Assembly (NCBI GenBank): GCA_029237735.1
Contig: JAQZBU010000004.1
Coordinates: forward strand, 1-64,000
DNA from: Ramlibacter sp.
GTDB taxonomy: Bacteria; Pseudomonadota; Gammaproteobacteria; Burkholderiales; Burkholderiaceae_C
Direction of reading: 5' to 3'
Length of the DNA stretch: 64,000 nt
Shown here: positions 48,283 to 56,939 of the stretch, piece by piece
Numbering within the stretch: the first letter of the stretch is position 1
Layout: the number at the start of each line of letters is the position of its first letter
The notes under the pieces: model-generated
The model's database searches: none
What the model was told of the DNA's origin: nothing
Seen by the model: only the letters and a program-made list of their open reading frames with translations
Translations under genes and position numbers: made by a program

Positions 48283-49215
48283 TCAGGCGGCCAGCAGGCA
48301 GCCGGCGATCTGCTCGGCCGTGCGCAGCGCCGCGCTGGTCATGATGTCCAGGTTGCCGGCATAGGCCGGAAGGTAGTGCGCCGCGCCTTCCACTTCCAGG
48401 AAGATCGAGGTCTTGAGGCCGCCCAGGCTGTCTCCCACGCCGGGGATCTTCAGGTTGCTCACTCGGTCGAACTGTACCGATTGCTTGAGGCGATACCCAG
48501 GCACGTAGGCCTGGACCTGGGCCACCATGGTGGCGACCGAGTCGGCGATGGCGCCTTCGGACGCGGCGTCGCTGAGCACGAACACGGTGTCGCGCATGAT
48601 CAGCGGCGGCTCGGCTGGGTTCATCACGATGATGGCCTTGCCCTTGGCGGCGCCGCCGACGATTTCGATGGCGCGGGACGTCGTTTCGGTGAACTCGTCG
48701 ATGTTGGCGCGGGTGCCGGGGCCGGCCGACTTGCTGGCGATCGACGCCACGATTTCGCCGTAGTGCACCTTGGCCACGCGGCTGACCGCCGCGACCATGG
48801 GGATGGTGGCCTGGCCACCGCAGGTGACCATGTTGACGTTCAATGCGTCGAGGTGCTGATCGCCGTTGACCACCGGCACGCAGTACGGGCCGATGGCCGC
48901 GGGCGTCAGGTCGATCATGCGGATGCCGGGCTTGGCGGCGCGCAGCAGCGCGTCGTTGCGCACGTGGGCGCCGGCACTGGTGGCGTCGAACACGATGTCG
49001 ATGTCAGCGAAGGCGGGCAGGCGCATCAGGCCTTCGGCCCCTTCGTGGGTGGCGGCCACGCCCATGCGGCCAGCGCGGGCCAGCCCGTCGGAAGCCGGGT
49101 CGATGCCGACCATGGCCCCCATCTCGATGTGCCGGCCGTGGCGCAGCACCTTGATCATCAGGTCGGTGCCGATGTTGCCGCTGCCGATGATGGCGGCCTT
49201 GAGTCTTCGGGTCAT
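48283..49215 (-). CDS. dmpF: Acetaldehyde dehydrogenase (acylating)
   Basis: A 310-residue CoA-acylating aldehyde dehydrogenase: nucleotide motif [17 protein letters not shown], catalytic Cys in [18 protein letters not shown] and substrate region RTNIDEF-like ([18 protein letters not shown]). It converts acetaldehyde or propanal from the aldolase to acyl-CoA with NAD. It pairs physically with the aldolase in known systems. It lies 9 bases downstream of the hydratase gene. Confidence 0.96.
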   Translation of the reverse strand: MTRRLKAAIIGSGNIGTDLMIKVLRHGRHIEMGAMVGIDPASDGLARAGRMGVAATHEGAEGLMRLPAFADIDIVFDATSAGAHVRNDALLRAAKPGIRMIDLTPAAIGPYCVPVVNGDQHLDALNVNMVTCGGQATIPMVAAVSRVAKVHYGEIVASIASKSAGPGTRANIDEFTETTSRAIEIVGGAAKGKAIIVMNPAEPPLIMRDTVFVLSDAASEGAIADSVATMVAQVQAYVPGYRLKQSVQFDRVSNLKIPGVGDSLGGLKTSIFLEVEGAAHYLPAYAGNLDIMTSAALRTAEQIAGCLLAA

Positions 49216-49224
49216 GGAGGGCTC

Positions 49225-50025
49225 CTAGCGGACGGCAGACTGGTCGAAGCGGCAGCGCACACTGCCCAGCGCGCCCAGGTGAGCGTGGACCACGTCGCCG
49301 GGCTGGACCGGCACCATGGGCCCGAGGGCGCCGGAGAGGATCACCTCGCCGGCGCGCAAGGGCTGGCTGCGCGCGGCCATCGTGCGGGCCAGCCAGTAGG
49401 CCGCGCGCAGCGGGTGCCCCAGGCAGGCGGCACCTGTGCCGACCGAGACCGTGCGCCCATTGATGCTCATTTCCATGCCGACAGCCTCCAGCGCGACGCT
49501 GCCGATGGCCAGCGGCTGGTCGCCCAGCACGTACAGTCCGCAGGAGGCGTTGTCGGCCACCGTGTCCACCAGGGTGATCTTCCAGTCGGCGATGGCGCTG
49601 TCGACGATCTCCAGCGCCGGCAGCGCATGCGCGATGGCGGCCAGGAACTCGGCCCACGATGGCACGCCGGTCGGCAAGTCACGGCCGACGACGAAGGCCA
49701 CCTCCGCCTCGACCTTGGGCTGCAGCAGGCGAACCGACGGGATCTCGTCGCCGCTGAGGAATTCCATGTCGTCGAACAGCACGCCGAAGTCGGGCTGGTC
49801 CACGCCGAGTTGCAGCTGCACGGCTTTGGAGGTCAGGCCCACCTTCTTGCCGACGATGCGCCGGCCCGGCTCGTCCAGCCGCGCGCGGACATTCAGTCCG
49901 GCCACCGCATAGGCCGCATCGAGCCCGGCGATGTCATGGCTGGCGGAAATGGGCGGGATGGCGCGGCGCTGCGCGCGCGCCTCATGCAGCGCTCGGGCGG
50001 CGGCTTGCACGGCGGGTTCGGTCAT
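49225..50025 (-). CDS. 2-hydroxypenta-2,4-dienoate (2-keto-4-pentenoate) hydratase
   Basis: A 266-residue FAH-fold hydratase of the DmpE/BphH/HsaE type. It shows GKKVGLTSKAVQLQLGVDQP with DFGVLFDDME, the metal site LQPKVEAEVAFVVGRDLP and ALEIVDSAIADWKI. It hydrates the dienoate released by the C-C hydrolase. The start at 50025 (MTEPAVQAA) has AGGAGA seven bases upstream. The longer frame would run through the promoter. First gene of operon B. Confidence 0.93.
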   Translation of the reverse strand: MTEPAVQAAARALHEARAQRRAIPPISASHDIAGLDAAYAVAGLNVRARLDEPGRRIVGKKVGLTSKAVQLQLGVDQPDFGVLFDDMEFLSGDEIPSVRLLQPKVEAEVAFVVGRDLPTGVPSWAEFLAAIAHALPALEIVDSAIADWKITLVDTVADNASCGLYVLGDQPLAIGSVALEAVGMEMSINGRTVSVGTGAACLGHPLRAAYWLARTMAARSQPLRAGEVILSGALGPMVPVQPGDVVHAHLGALGSVRCRFDQSAVR

Positions 50026-50079
50026 GGTTTGTCTCCTGGCGGTCCATCTGCCGGCTCGGGCCGGGTCTGTCCACTCCAT

Positions 50080-50095
50080 AGCGAGAGCCGTGCCA
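50080..50095 (-). promoter_or_regulatory. Sigma-54-type -24/-12 promoter match for operon B
   Basis: The minus strand reads TGGCACGGCTCTCGCT. The -24 box TGGCACG is perfect, the GG-to-GC spacing is 10 bases, and the -12 box is TCGCT with one change from TTGCT. Transcription would start near 50068, about 43 bases before the hydratase start codon. Confidence 0.75.
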
Positions 50096-50127
50096 CGCAA
50101 AATCGGCCTGCGCGGGGCCAGTCAGCG

Positions 50128-50190
50128 CCTGAAATTCAGGATTTCATGAATTTCGGCCCGGCGGCGCTTGATCGCCTACCGAATTTTCGG
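50128..50190. promoter_or_regulatory. Three palindromic GAAATT-type sites upstream of operon B
   Basis: CCTGAAATTCAGG at 50128-50140 is a perfect palindrome. The site at 50140-50158 reads GCCGAAATTCATGAAATCC on the minus strand and matches 17 of 19 positions of the site at 41696-41714. CCGAATTTTCGG at 50179-50190 has 5-bp palindromic arms. They lie about 60-120 bases upstream of the expected start of operon B, the usual range for sigma-54 activators. Confidence 0.65.
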
Positions 50191-50194
50191 AACC

Positions 50195-51598
50195 TCATGC
50201 GTCGCAGTTCAGCGCCAAGTCCGCGTCCGCCGCCACCGCGCTGCGCGCCGCCAGACGGCCGAACACCACCGCCTTGCCCAGCGCGGAGCCGGTCATGTAG
50301 GCGCCGCCGTGGAAGCCGCCCACCATTTCGCCCGCCGCAAACAGGCCTTCGATGGCTTCGCCGAACACGTCGAAGACATGCATGCCGCTGTCCACGCGCA
50401 CGCCGCAGTAGGTGCCGAACACAGCGGCCGTCGACGGGTAGGCATAGAACGGCCCTTGTTCGATGCGGCGCAAGGCGCCCTGGCCGTGGACCAGCGCGGT
50501 GCGACCGAACTCGGCATCGTTGCCGGTGTCGACGGCTGCGTTGTAGCGGTCCACCGTCTCGCGCAAGGTGCCGGCCGGCAGCTCGATCTGGCGCTCCAGC
50601 GCCTCCAGCGTGTCGGCCTGGATGACCAGCCCTTCCTGCAGCCGACGGTTGAAGTCGAGGATGCGCACGCGGTCGTCGCCGCTCTCGAAAATCGGCTGGT
50701 CGAATATCTGGTAGCCGGTGTGGTACGACTGCCGCATCACCGCGTCGCCCAGCAGCTTGTACGAGATCGACTCGTCGACGAAGCGCTTTCCTTCCTGGTT
50801 GACCGCGATCGCGCCCTTGTACACAGCCAGGCAGCTGTGGTTGTTGTGGGTGTCGGTCGGGTGCTTGCCGAAGGTGCCTTTGATGTAGGCCATGTCGCGC
50901 AGGTCGGCGCCCAGCTTCCACGCCATCCGCAGGCCGTCGCCGACGTTGCCGTCACCACCGACGAACACCGCCTCGGCGTACTGCGGCGCGAAACGCTTCA
51001 CCAGCTCGGCGTCGCGGCCGAAGCCGCCACTGGCCAGCAGCACACCGTTGCGCGCGTGGATCTCCAGCGGCCCCTCCGGCCCTTCGGCCAGCAGGCCGGT
51101 TACGGGAGATGCTTCGTCCTGGCGCAGCAGCCGCGTGGCGCGCGTGGACATCAGCACGCGAACACGGCCGGTCGCCTGGCAGCGGGCCGCCAGCGTGCGC
51201 ACCATGTCGGCGGGATCGACCGTATGCACGCGCGGCACCGACTGGCCGGACGAGGACTCGATCGAGGGACTGAATTCCACGCCCTGCCGGCGCAGCCATT
51301 CATAGGTGTCGAGCTGGTGCGCGGCATAGGCGCCCACCAGCTCGGGGTCGTTGTCGTGCTGGCCGACCTCGATCAGGTCTTGCAGCAGCAGTTCGGCCGA
51401 ATCTTCCACACCCGCGGCGCGCTGCAGGTCTGTGCCGGCGAAGGCCAGGCAGCCGCCGCTCATGGCTGAGGACCCGCCGGTCTGCGCCAGCTTCTCCAGC
51501 AGCAACACCTCGGCGCCCCGCTCGGCCGCCTCCAGCGCCGCGGCAAAGCCGGCGGCGCCGCCGCCGACCACCAGGAACTGGGTGTCGATGCGCTTCAT
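50195..51598 (-). CDS. Fumarate-reductase-like FAD-dependent oxidoreductase
   Basis: A 467-residue flavoprotein of the fumarate reductase / 3-ketosteroid-dehydrogenase family. The FAD motif is FLVVGGGAAGFAAALEAAERG, followed by GGSSAMSGG and WLRRQGVEF. Further features are GVLLASGGFGRDAELVKRF and the C-terminal FAD site GLFAAGEMVGGFHGGAYMTGS. It would carry out an alpha,beta-desaturation or reduction on a carboxylate or ketone. The start at 51598 overlaps the racemase-family stop (ATGA). The much longer open frame is a shadow. Two related flavoproteins are encoded at 53042 and 59638. Confidence 0.88.
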   Translation of the reverse strand: MKRIDTQFLVVGGGAAGFAAALEAAERGAEVLLLEKLAQTGGSSAMSGGCLAFAGTDLQRAAGVEDSAELLLQDLIEVGQHDNDPELVGAYAAHQLDTYEWLRRQGVEFSPSIESSSGQSVPRVHTVDPADMVRTLAARCQATGRVRVLMSTRATRLLRQDEASPVTGLLAEGPEGPLEIHARNGVLLASGGFGRDAELVKRFAPQYAEAVFVGGDGNVGDGLRMAWKLGADLRDMAYIKGTFGKHPTDTHNNHSCLAVYKGAIAVNQEGKRFVDESISYKLLGDAVMRQSYHTGYQIFDQPIFESGDDRVRILDFNRRLQEGLVIQADTLEALERQIELPAGTLRETVDRYNAAVDTGNDAEFGRTALVHGQGALRRIEQGPFYAYPSTAAVFGTYCGVRVDSGMHVFDVFGEAIEGLFAAGEMVGGFHGGAYMTGSALGKAVVFGRLAARSAVAADADLALNCDA

Positions 51599-52401
51599 CG
51601 CGTGTTTCCCTGCCCGTAGAACTGCAGCAGCTGGTCGACGCGCTCGGGCGGCGGCGGCTCGTTGTAGTAGCCGCGCTGGCAGCGCTGCACGCCGCTCTGG
51701 CGCTTCAGGTCCACCAGCATCTCGGCGTGCTTGACCCAGCAGGAGAGCGAGTCGAGCACCGGCACGCCATCCACTTCGGAGATGCCCTGGGTGGCAAGCA
51801 GCACGCACAGCGGCGCCTCGCCGGGAATGATCACCTCGGCCCCGGCCGCGATGCGCTGGCGGGCCGCCGTGCGGAAGCGCTCGATCAGCGGCTGCGGCTC
51901 GGCGAAGCCCTTCAGCACGTCGGCAAAGCGAAAACCCACGTCGCTGACACCGGCGAAGCGCTCGGCCAGGCCGTAGCGGCGCACGTTGTCGGCGATCAGG
52001 TCGGTCAGCTCGCTGATGAAGACCATCACGGCAAAACGGCTGCCCAGCAGGCAGGAAGTCAGCATCGCCGACTCGCCATAGCCCACCACCGGAATGCGCA
52101 GCAGCGAGCGGATCTCGCGCAGCGCGGGGTCTGGCAGCGTGCTGATCGCGTAGGCATCGAAGCCCTCGCGCTCGGCCGTCACCCCGGCCTGCACGAACTG
52201 CATCGAGTGCAGATGCTGCACCGCCGCGTAGCGGATGTCGGTGCCGGGGTAGTTGCTGGGGTACGTGCCCGGGCGCATGCCGTGCATCACGACCTCGGTG
52301 TCCGGCCGGGCCACCCGTTTGAAATGCGCCTTCAGCGCGGCGTCGTAGGCGCCGAGGTCGGACAGGACCGTGAAACTCTGGTGCCAGATGCGGATCGACA
52401 T
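51595..52401 (-). CDS. Asp/Glu (hydantoin) racemase family protein lacking both usual cysteines
   Basis: A 268-residue protein of the Asp/Glu/hydantoin racemase superfamily, starting IRIWHQSFTVL and containing RPGTYPSNYPGTDIRY. In the family the first catalytic Cys lies in a CxxDP segment; here it is AISTLPDPALREIRSLL, with no Cys. The second Cys of GCAG is replaced (AEVIIPGEAPLCVLL). It is a clear paralogue of the protein at 58064, sharing IWHQSFT, HGxRPGTYP, the DPAL segment and GAEVIIPG. Function is unknown, and simple racemase chemistry is unlikely. It is the middle gene of a coupled set with isochorismatase-like and flavoprotein genes. Confidence 0.85.
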   Translation of the reverse strand: MSIRIWHQSFTVLSDLGAYDAALKAHFKRVARPDTEVVMHGMRPGTYPSNYPGTDIRYAAVQHLHSMQFVQAGVTAEREGFDAYAISTLPDPALREIRSLLRIPVVGYGESAMLTSCLLGSRFAVMVFISELTDLIADNVRRYGLAERFAGVSDVGFRFADVLKGFAEPQPLIERFRTAARQRIAAGAEVIIPGEAPLCVLLATQGISEVDGVPVLDSLSCWVKHAEMLVDLKRQSGVQRCQRGYYNEPPPPERVDQLLQFYGQGNTR

Positions 52402-52416
52402 GCGTGCTCCCGGTCC

Positions 52417-52998
52417 TCAGGCCTTGAAGTCGACGTCCGCGGACGTGGTCACGCGGCAGAAGCGGGCGATGCTGCCCATCGAGTTGCGGTGCTCTTCTTC
52501 CGAATGGGCGCCGGTGCAGTCTTCCAGCACCACCATGTCGAAATCGCGGTCGTGGCCGTCGCGCACGGTCGCCTGCACCACCGCCTGCGTCGACACGCCC
52601 GAGCAGTAGATGCGCTCGATGCCGGCGGCGCGCAGCTGCGCCATCAATGTCGTCGAGTAGAACGGGCTGACGCGGTGCTTGGTGACCTGCACGTCGCCCG
52701 GGCGCTGCTCGAGGCTGGCGTGGATCTCGGTGCCGGAGGTGCCCAGCTTGAACAGGCCGGCCTTGGGCGCGCCGCCGAACACGGGCGAGTTCTTGGGGCA
52801 CTCGTGGTAGTCGGCCGAGAAGCCCACGCGCACGAAGCCGACGGCGATGCCGGCGTCGCGTGCCTTCTTCAGAGCCACCGCGGTGTTTTCCAGCAGGCGG
52901 CGGCTGCGCACCTGCTCGCCGAGCGGCGACTTGCCGTTGGGGCCATCCGCGCTCACGAGGTCGTTCTGCATGTCGAGGATGAGGTAGATGGATTTCAT
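52417..52998 (-). CDS. Isochorismatase-family hydrolase without the catalytic cysteine
   Basis: A 193-residue isochorismatase fold with the catalytic Asp in YLILDMQNDLV and Lys in VTKHRVSPFYST. The Cys region, usually GVxTxxCVxxT, reads GVSTQAVVQATVRDG here, with valine in place of cysteine. Amidases of the family need that Cys, whereas true isochorismatases that cleave vinyl ethers do not. It is therefore more likely a non-amidase hydrolase. The start at 52998 (MKSIYLILD) is chosen by family fit. The longer frame is spurious. Confidence 0.87.
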   Translation of the reverse strand: MKSIYLILDMQNDLVSADGPNGKSPLGEQVRSRRLLENTAVALKKARDAGIAVGFVRVGFSADYHECPKNSPVFGGAPKAGLFKLGTSGTEIHASLEQRPGDVQVTKHRVSPFYSTTLMAQLRAAGIERIYCSGVSTQAVVQATVRDGHDRDFDMVVLEDCTGAHSEEEHRNSMGSIARFCRVTTSADVDFKA

Positions 52999-53041
52999 GG
53001 TGTTTCGCTGGGGAGTAAAAAAAGAAAATGAATGGGTGCCG

Positions 53042-54493
53042 TCAGGCGGCGCTGCGCTTGCGTGCGCCGGCGGCATGGCTGCCGGCGATGCGGCCGAACA
53101 CCAGGCCCTTGAGGACCGAAGTGGCGCCGGTGTAGTTGCCGTAGTAGGTGCCGACGATCTCGCCGGCGGCGTAGAGGCCGGGCATAGCATCGCCATCGCC
53201 GTTGACCACCCGCGCCTGGACGTCGATCTTCAGGCCGCCGAAGGTGAACACGTTCGACGAGATGATCGGGTAGGCATGGTAGGGGCCTTGCTCCAGCGGT
53301 GTGGCCCAGTTCGACTTGGGCGGCACCAGGCCGCGCGTGGCCACTCCGTCCAGTTCCAGCGGCTTCCACTCGCCGGGCTGGCAGGCCGCGTTGTACTCGC
53401 GCACCGTCTCTTCCAGCGTGGCGGCGGGCACGCCCATCTTGCCGGCCAGTTCGGCCAGCGTCTGCCCCGCTACCGGTGGCTTGTCGGTGCGGATGCCCAG
53501 CTTGTAGTTCGGGATGCGCTGGTGCCGCGCGTCGAGCACCACCCAGGCCGTGCCTTGCGGCTGCTCGTAGATGCGGCGGGTGACGCGCTCATAGTAGGCG
53601 TCCACGGTGCCGGGCGCCTCGTCGGTGAAGCGCCGGCCTTCCAGGTTGACCAGGATGCCGTAGGGGAAGATGAAGATCGACGGCTCGGCGATGCCCGAGC
53701 GCGGGTCGACCGGTTCGGCGTGGTAGCTGCCGAACTCGCCGGCGCCCGCGGCACCGGCGGCCAGCGCCATGGTGATGCCTTCGCCGCGGTTGTAGTAGGC
53801 GCCCTTGCACACCGGGCGCAGGTACACGGACCGCGGGCCCAGGTAGCGGGTCATCATCTCGGAGTTGCCTTCGAAGCCGCCGCAGGCCAGCACCACATCG
53901 CCCAGCAGCAGCGACTGCACGCCCTGGCGGCGCACCTGCAGGCCGGCCACGCGGCCGTCCGCGTCCTGGTGCAGGCCCAGCGCCGTGGTTTCGTAGAAAA
54001 ACTGCACGCCCAGTTGCTCGGCGCGGGCGGCCAGCGCCTCCACCAACGCCGCGCCGCCGCCCACCGGCAGCAGCCGCGGCTGCGACGCGGTGAGGAACTG
54101 CGTGGGCAGGAAGTCGAAGCGTACGCCCAGGCCCTGCAGCCAGGCGATGGTGTCGCCAGCGCGATCGGCGAAACGCTCGATCAGGTTGGGGTCGGCGATG
54201 CTCAGCGCGCGCGCCAGCGGCGACGCCTGCGAACTGGCGGCGTCTTCCACCAGCTCGGGGTCCACGCAGCCTGAGCCGTTCTCGGCCAGGTGGACCTCGA
54301 AATCGTCCGTCACCTCGGTGAGACTCTTCATCCGCAGGTAGGCCTCGGTGTAGCGGCTCTGGCCGCCCCGCTCTTCGCGCGTGGCACGCTCCAGCACCAC
54401 CACCCGGGCGCCACCTTGCGCGGCCGCCACCGCCGCAGACAGACCGGCGACACCGCAACCGGCCACGACCACATCGAATTCCTGATTTGCCAT
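53042..54493 (-). CDS. TcuA-like FAD-dependent dehydrogenase
   Basis: A 483-residue flavoprotein of the fumarate-reductase / tricarballylate-dehydrogenase family. The FAD motif is FDVVVAGCGVAGLSAAVAAAQ, then ERGGQSRYTEAYLRM, AWLQGLGVRFDFLP, VVLACGGFEGNSEMM and the C-terminal GLYAAGEIVGTYYGNYTGATS. The start at 54493 (MANQEF) has AGAGGA eight bases upstream. Substrate unknown. It is likely a desaturase of a carboxylate side chain. The 115-base gap upstream contains a hairpin at 54526-54544. Confidence 0.88.
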   Translation of the reverse strand: MANQEFDVVVAGCGVAGLSAAVAAAQGGARVVVLERATREERGGQSRYTEAYLRMKSLTEVTDDFEVHLAENGSGCVDPELVEDAASSQASPLARALSIADPNLIERFADRAGDTIAWLQGLGVRFDFLPTQFLTASQPRLLPVGGGAALVEALAARAEQLGVQFFYETTALGLHQDADGRVAGLQVRRQGVQSLLLGDVVLACGGFEGNSEMMTRYLGPRSVYLRPVCKGAYYNRGEGITMALAAGAAGAGEFGSYHAEPVDPRSGIAEPSIFIFPYGILVNLEGRRFTDEAPGTVDAYYERVTRRIYEQPQGTAWVVLDARHQRIPNYKLGIRTDKPPVAGQTLAELAGKMGVPAATLEETVREYNAACQPGEWKPLELDGVATRGLVPPKSNWATPLEQGPYHAYPIISSNVFTFGGLKIDVQARVVNGDGDAMPGLYAAGEIVGTYYGNYTGATSVLKGLVFGRIAGSHAAGARKRSAA

Positions 54494-54525
54494 TTCGTTC
54501 GTCCTCTTGAAGACCCGCATCATGG

Positions 54526-54544
54526 CCGCCGCTCGAGGCGGCGG
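54526..54544. other. Perfect 7-bp stem hairpin between PrpD-like and flavoprotein genes
   Basis: CCGCCGC, loop TCGAG, GCGGCGG. It sits in the leader of the flavoprotein gene, 33 bases before its start at 54493. There is no T-run on either strand, so attenuation or mRNA stabilisation is more likely than termination. Confidence 0.4.
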
Positions 54545-54608
54545 AAAGACACGGAAGCCGAATTGATTTTTCGTCTGGCGCGAAGCACGCGTCGCGCCGT
54601 GGCCCCGA

Positions 54609-55967
54609 TCAGTGCGCGCGGAACAGGAATCCGACGTCCGCTTGTGAATCCAGCGCGAGCAGCTTCGACCACAAACCCGCGGCCTGCTGCGCCGTCGCGC
54701 CGGCGTGCAGCAGGCAGTCGTCGAACTTGCCGGCAGCGGCCGCCGCGTCCAAGCGGTCTACCTGCACGTCCTGCGGGCTGAGCCAGCTGCGCCCGTCGGC
54801 GGCATCGACGAGGATGCGCGCCGGAGGGTGGCCCGGCCTGTCTGGCAGGTTCTCCACCACCTCGATCCGCTGCGCCAGCTCAAGCACGCGTGCATCCGCC
54901 AGCGCCGCCTCGTTCAAGCTCGCCAGGTCGACGCGGCCGTGCACCAGCGTGAACGCGATCATCCAGGGGATGCTGTATTTCGCATCCTGCAAGGTGGCCG
55001 GACGCTGGCGTTGTTCGAGCGGGCGGCACAGCTTGGCCGCCGAGGCATTGACGGCGGCCTCGATCCGCGCCGGCACCGCTTCGCCGATTTGCGGGCGCAG
55101 GGCCAGGGCGGCGGCCACGTAGGGATGCGAGAGGCGGCAACTCGGCCAGGGCTTGAGCTCGATCGCCGCCGACTCCCAGCCGACCGGGGCCAGCAGCAGC
55201 TCGCGCTGCTCCGCGCTCGCCGGCGCACCCAGGTACACGGGGAAGAGGCCCGCCGCGCCATCGAAGGCGCCTTCCGGGCCGCGGATGCCGGCGCGGGCCA
55301 GCAGCGCTGCCTGCACGCTGCCCATGGCCGCAAACGCCGGGTAGATCGCGCGCGCGGTGGCGCCGGTGCCGAAGCCCGCCTGCTTGCCGCCGGCCGCCTG
55401 CATGTAAGCCAGGCCGAAGGCGGACACCAAGGCGTCCTCATCGAGGTCCAGCACCAGGCCGGCGGCGAGCGCGCCGCCGAAGTAGCCGAACAGCTGCGTG
55501 AGGAACCAATCGGAGCCGGGGCCGCTGCCGGTCGGCGAGCACATCACGCCGAGCCGGCACATCAGCTCGTCACCGAGCAGCACCGCGTCCACCACGCGGG
55601 CGCCCGCGGCGCCGGCCAGCTGGGCCGCGGCCAGCGCGGCCGGCAGGCTCACGGAGGTGGGATGCAGGCGTGCCCCATCGTGGATGTTGTCGAAATCGAG
55701 CACGTGGACCAACGCGGAGTTGGCGAACGCCGCCGCCGCCGGCGCTTCGCGGCGCGCATGTCCGAATACGCCGCAGTCACCGCCCGCCGACCCCGCGGCC
55801 AGTGCCGCGAGCACCTGGGATGCGGTGTCGCCGGCGCGCGCGGCGGCCAGCGCGATGCCGACCGAATCGGCGATGCGCAGGCAGGTGGCGGCGCGTTGCT
55901 CTTGCGGCAAGCCGCTGCGGCGCTCAAACGCCGAGCGGGCCAGGGCCCGCGCCAGCGAGATGCTCAT
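54609..55967 (-). CDS. MmgE/PrpD family protein
   Basis: A 452-residue member of the 2-methylcitrate dehydratase / cis-aconitate decarboxylase superfamily. It shows CLRIADSVGIALAAARAGD, FANSALVHVLDFDNIHDGARLHP with VSLPAALAAA, and a C-terminal domain with ALRPQIGEAVPARIEA. Members dehydrate or decarboxylate small tricarboxylic or hydroxy acids. It lies between a TcuA-like flavoprotein gene and two Bug receptors, an arrangement recalling tricarboxylate catabolism. The start at 55967 overlaps the Bug stop (ATGA). The longer start is not supported. Confidence 0.87.
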   Translation of the reverse strand: MSISLARALARSAFERRSGLPQEQRAATCLRIADSVGIALAAARAGDTASQVLAALAAGSAGGDCGVFGHARREAPAAAAFANSALVHVLDFDNIHDGARLHPTSVSLPAALAAAQLAGAAGARVVDAVLLGDELMCRLGVMCSPTGSGPGSDWFLTQLFGYFGGALAAGLVLDLDEDALVSAFGLAYMQAAGGKQAGFGTGATARAIYPAFAAMGSVQAALLARAGIRGPEGAFDGAAGLFPVYLGAPASAEQRELLLAPVGWESAAIELKPWPSCRLSHPYVAAALALRPQIGEAVPARIEAAVNASAAKLCRPLEQRQRPATLQDAKYSIPWMIAFTLVHGRVDLASLNEAALADARVLELAQRIEVVENLPDRPGHPPARILVDAADGRSWLSPQDVQVDRLDAAAAAGKFDDCLLHAGATAQQAAGLWSKLLALDSQADVGFLFRAH

Positions 55968-56929
55968 TCGATCGTGATGCGCGACTGGCGCACGACCTTG
56001 CCCCACTTCGCCACTTCGCCGCGGAAGAAGGCGTCGAACTGCTCGGGGCTGCCGCTGGCTGGCTCGGCGCCGAGCTGCAGCAGCTTCTCGCTGACGGCAG
56101 CATCCTTCACCGCCTCGGCCACTTCGCGGTTCAGCCGCAGGACGATCTCGCGCGGCGTGCCGGCGGGCGCGAACAGGCCGAACCAGGCCGTGGCGTCGAA
56201 GCCCGGCACGCCGCTTTCGGCCAGCGTCGGGATGTCCGGCGCGACCTTGGAGCGCTGCTTGGTGCTGACGGCCAGCGCGCGTAGCTTGCCGGCCTTGACC
56301 AGCGGCAGCGTCGTGATGATGTTGTCGAAGGTCACCGGCACCTGGTTGCCCAGCACATCGTTCATCGCCGGCGCCGCGCCCCGGTAGGGAATGTGGGTCA
56401 GCTTGATGTCGGCCGTGCTGGCCAGCAGCTCCGTGAACAGGTGGGAGCCGGAGCCGTTGCCGGCCGTGGCGTAGTTGATCTGGCCCTTGCCGGCGCGGGC
56501 CGCGTCCAGCAGCGCCTTCGCCGTCGGATAGGGAGCAGCAGGGTTCGCCACCAGCAGGAACGGCGTGGACGAGATCATGGAAATCGGCGCCAGGTCCTTG
56601 ACCGGGTCGTACGTCATCTTCGGGTACAGGCTGGGGTTCACCGACAGCGAGATCGTCCCCAGCAGCAGCGTGTAGCCATCGGGCGCGGCCTTGCTCACGG
56701 CGTCGGCGCCGACGTTGCCGGCGGCGCCGGGGCGGTTGTCGATGACCACAGGCTGGCCCAGGCGCTCGGCCATCTTCTGGCCGACCAGCCGCGCGGCGAC
56801 GTCGGAGGCGCCGCCTGCCGGATAGCCGACGATGATCTTGATCGGCTGCGAGGGCCAGGCTTGCGCGCCGGCGGCGCCGGCGGTGAGCGTGAAGGCGGCC
56901 GCGATGGCGGCGAAACGGAATGCTTGCAT
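55964..56929 (-). CDS. Bug/TctC-type periplasmic receptor
   Basis: A 321-residue receptor with a signal peptide (residues 1-23, ending AGAQA) and Bug signatures IKIIVGYPAGGASDVAARLV, DNRPGAAGNVGADAVSKA, APDGYTLL and HIPYRGAAPAMNDVLG. It is preceded by another Bug gene 10 bases upstream and coupled to the PrpD-like gene downstream, so the two receptors and PrpD-like enzyme are probably one operon. No TctAB permease is nearby. Confidence 0.92.
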   Translation of the reverse strand: MQAFRFAAIAAAFTLTAGAAGAQAWPSQPIKIIVGYPAGGASDVAARLVGQKMAERLGQPVVIDNRPGAAGNVGADAVSKAAPDGYTLLLGTISLSVNPSLYPKMTYDPVKDLAPISMISSTPFLLVANPAAPYPTAKALLDAARAGKGQINYATAGNGSGSHLFTELLASTADIKLTHIPYRGAAPAMNDVLGNQVPVTFDNIITTLPLVKAGKLRALAVSTKQRSKVAPDIPTLAESGVPGFDATAWFGLFAPAGTPREIVLRLNREVAEAVKDAAVSEKLLQLGAEPASGSPEQFDAFFRGEVAKWGKVVRQSRITIE

Positions 56930-56939
56930 GGGATGGCGA

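Noticed and set aside
51595-52998. Reading the racemase-like and isochorismatase-like pair as maleate isomerase and maleamate amidohydrolase (nicE/nicF)
   Set aside because: Both proteins lack the cysteines these enzymes need, and no other nicotinate-pathway gene is present.
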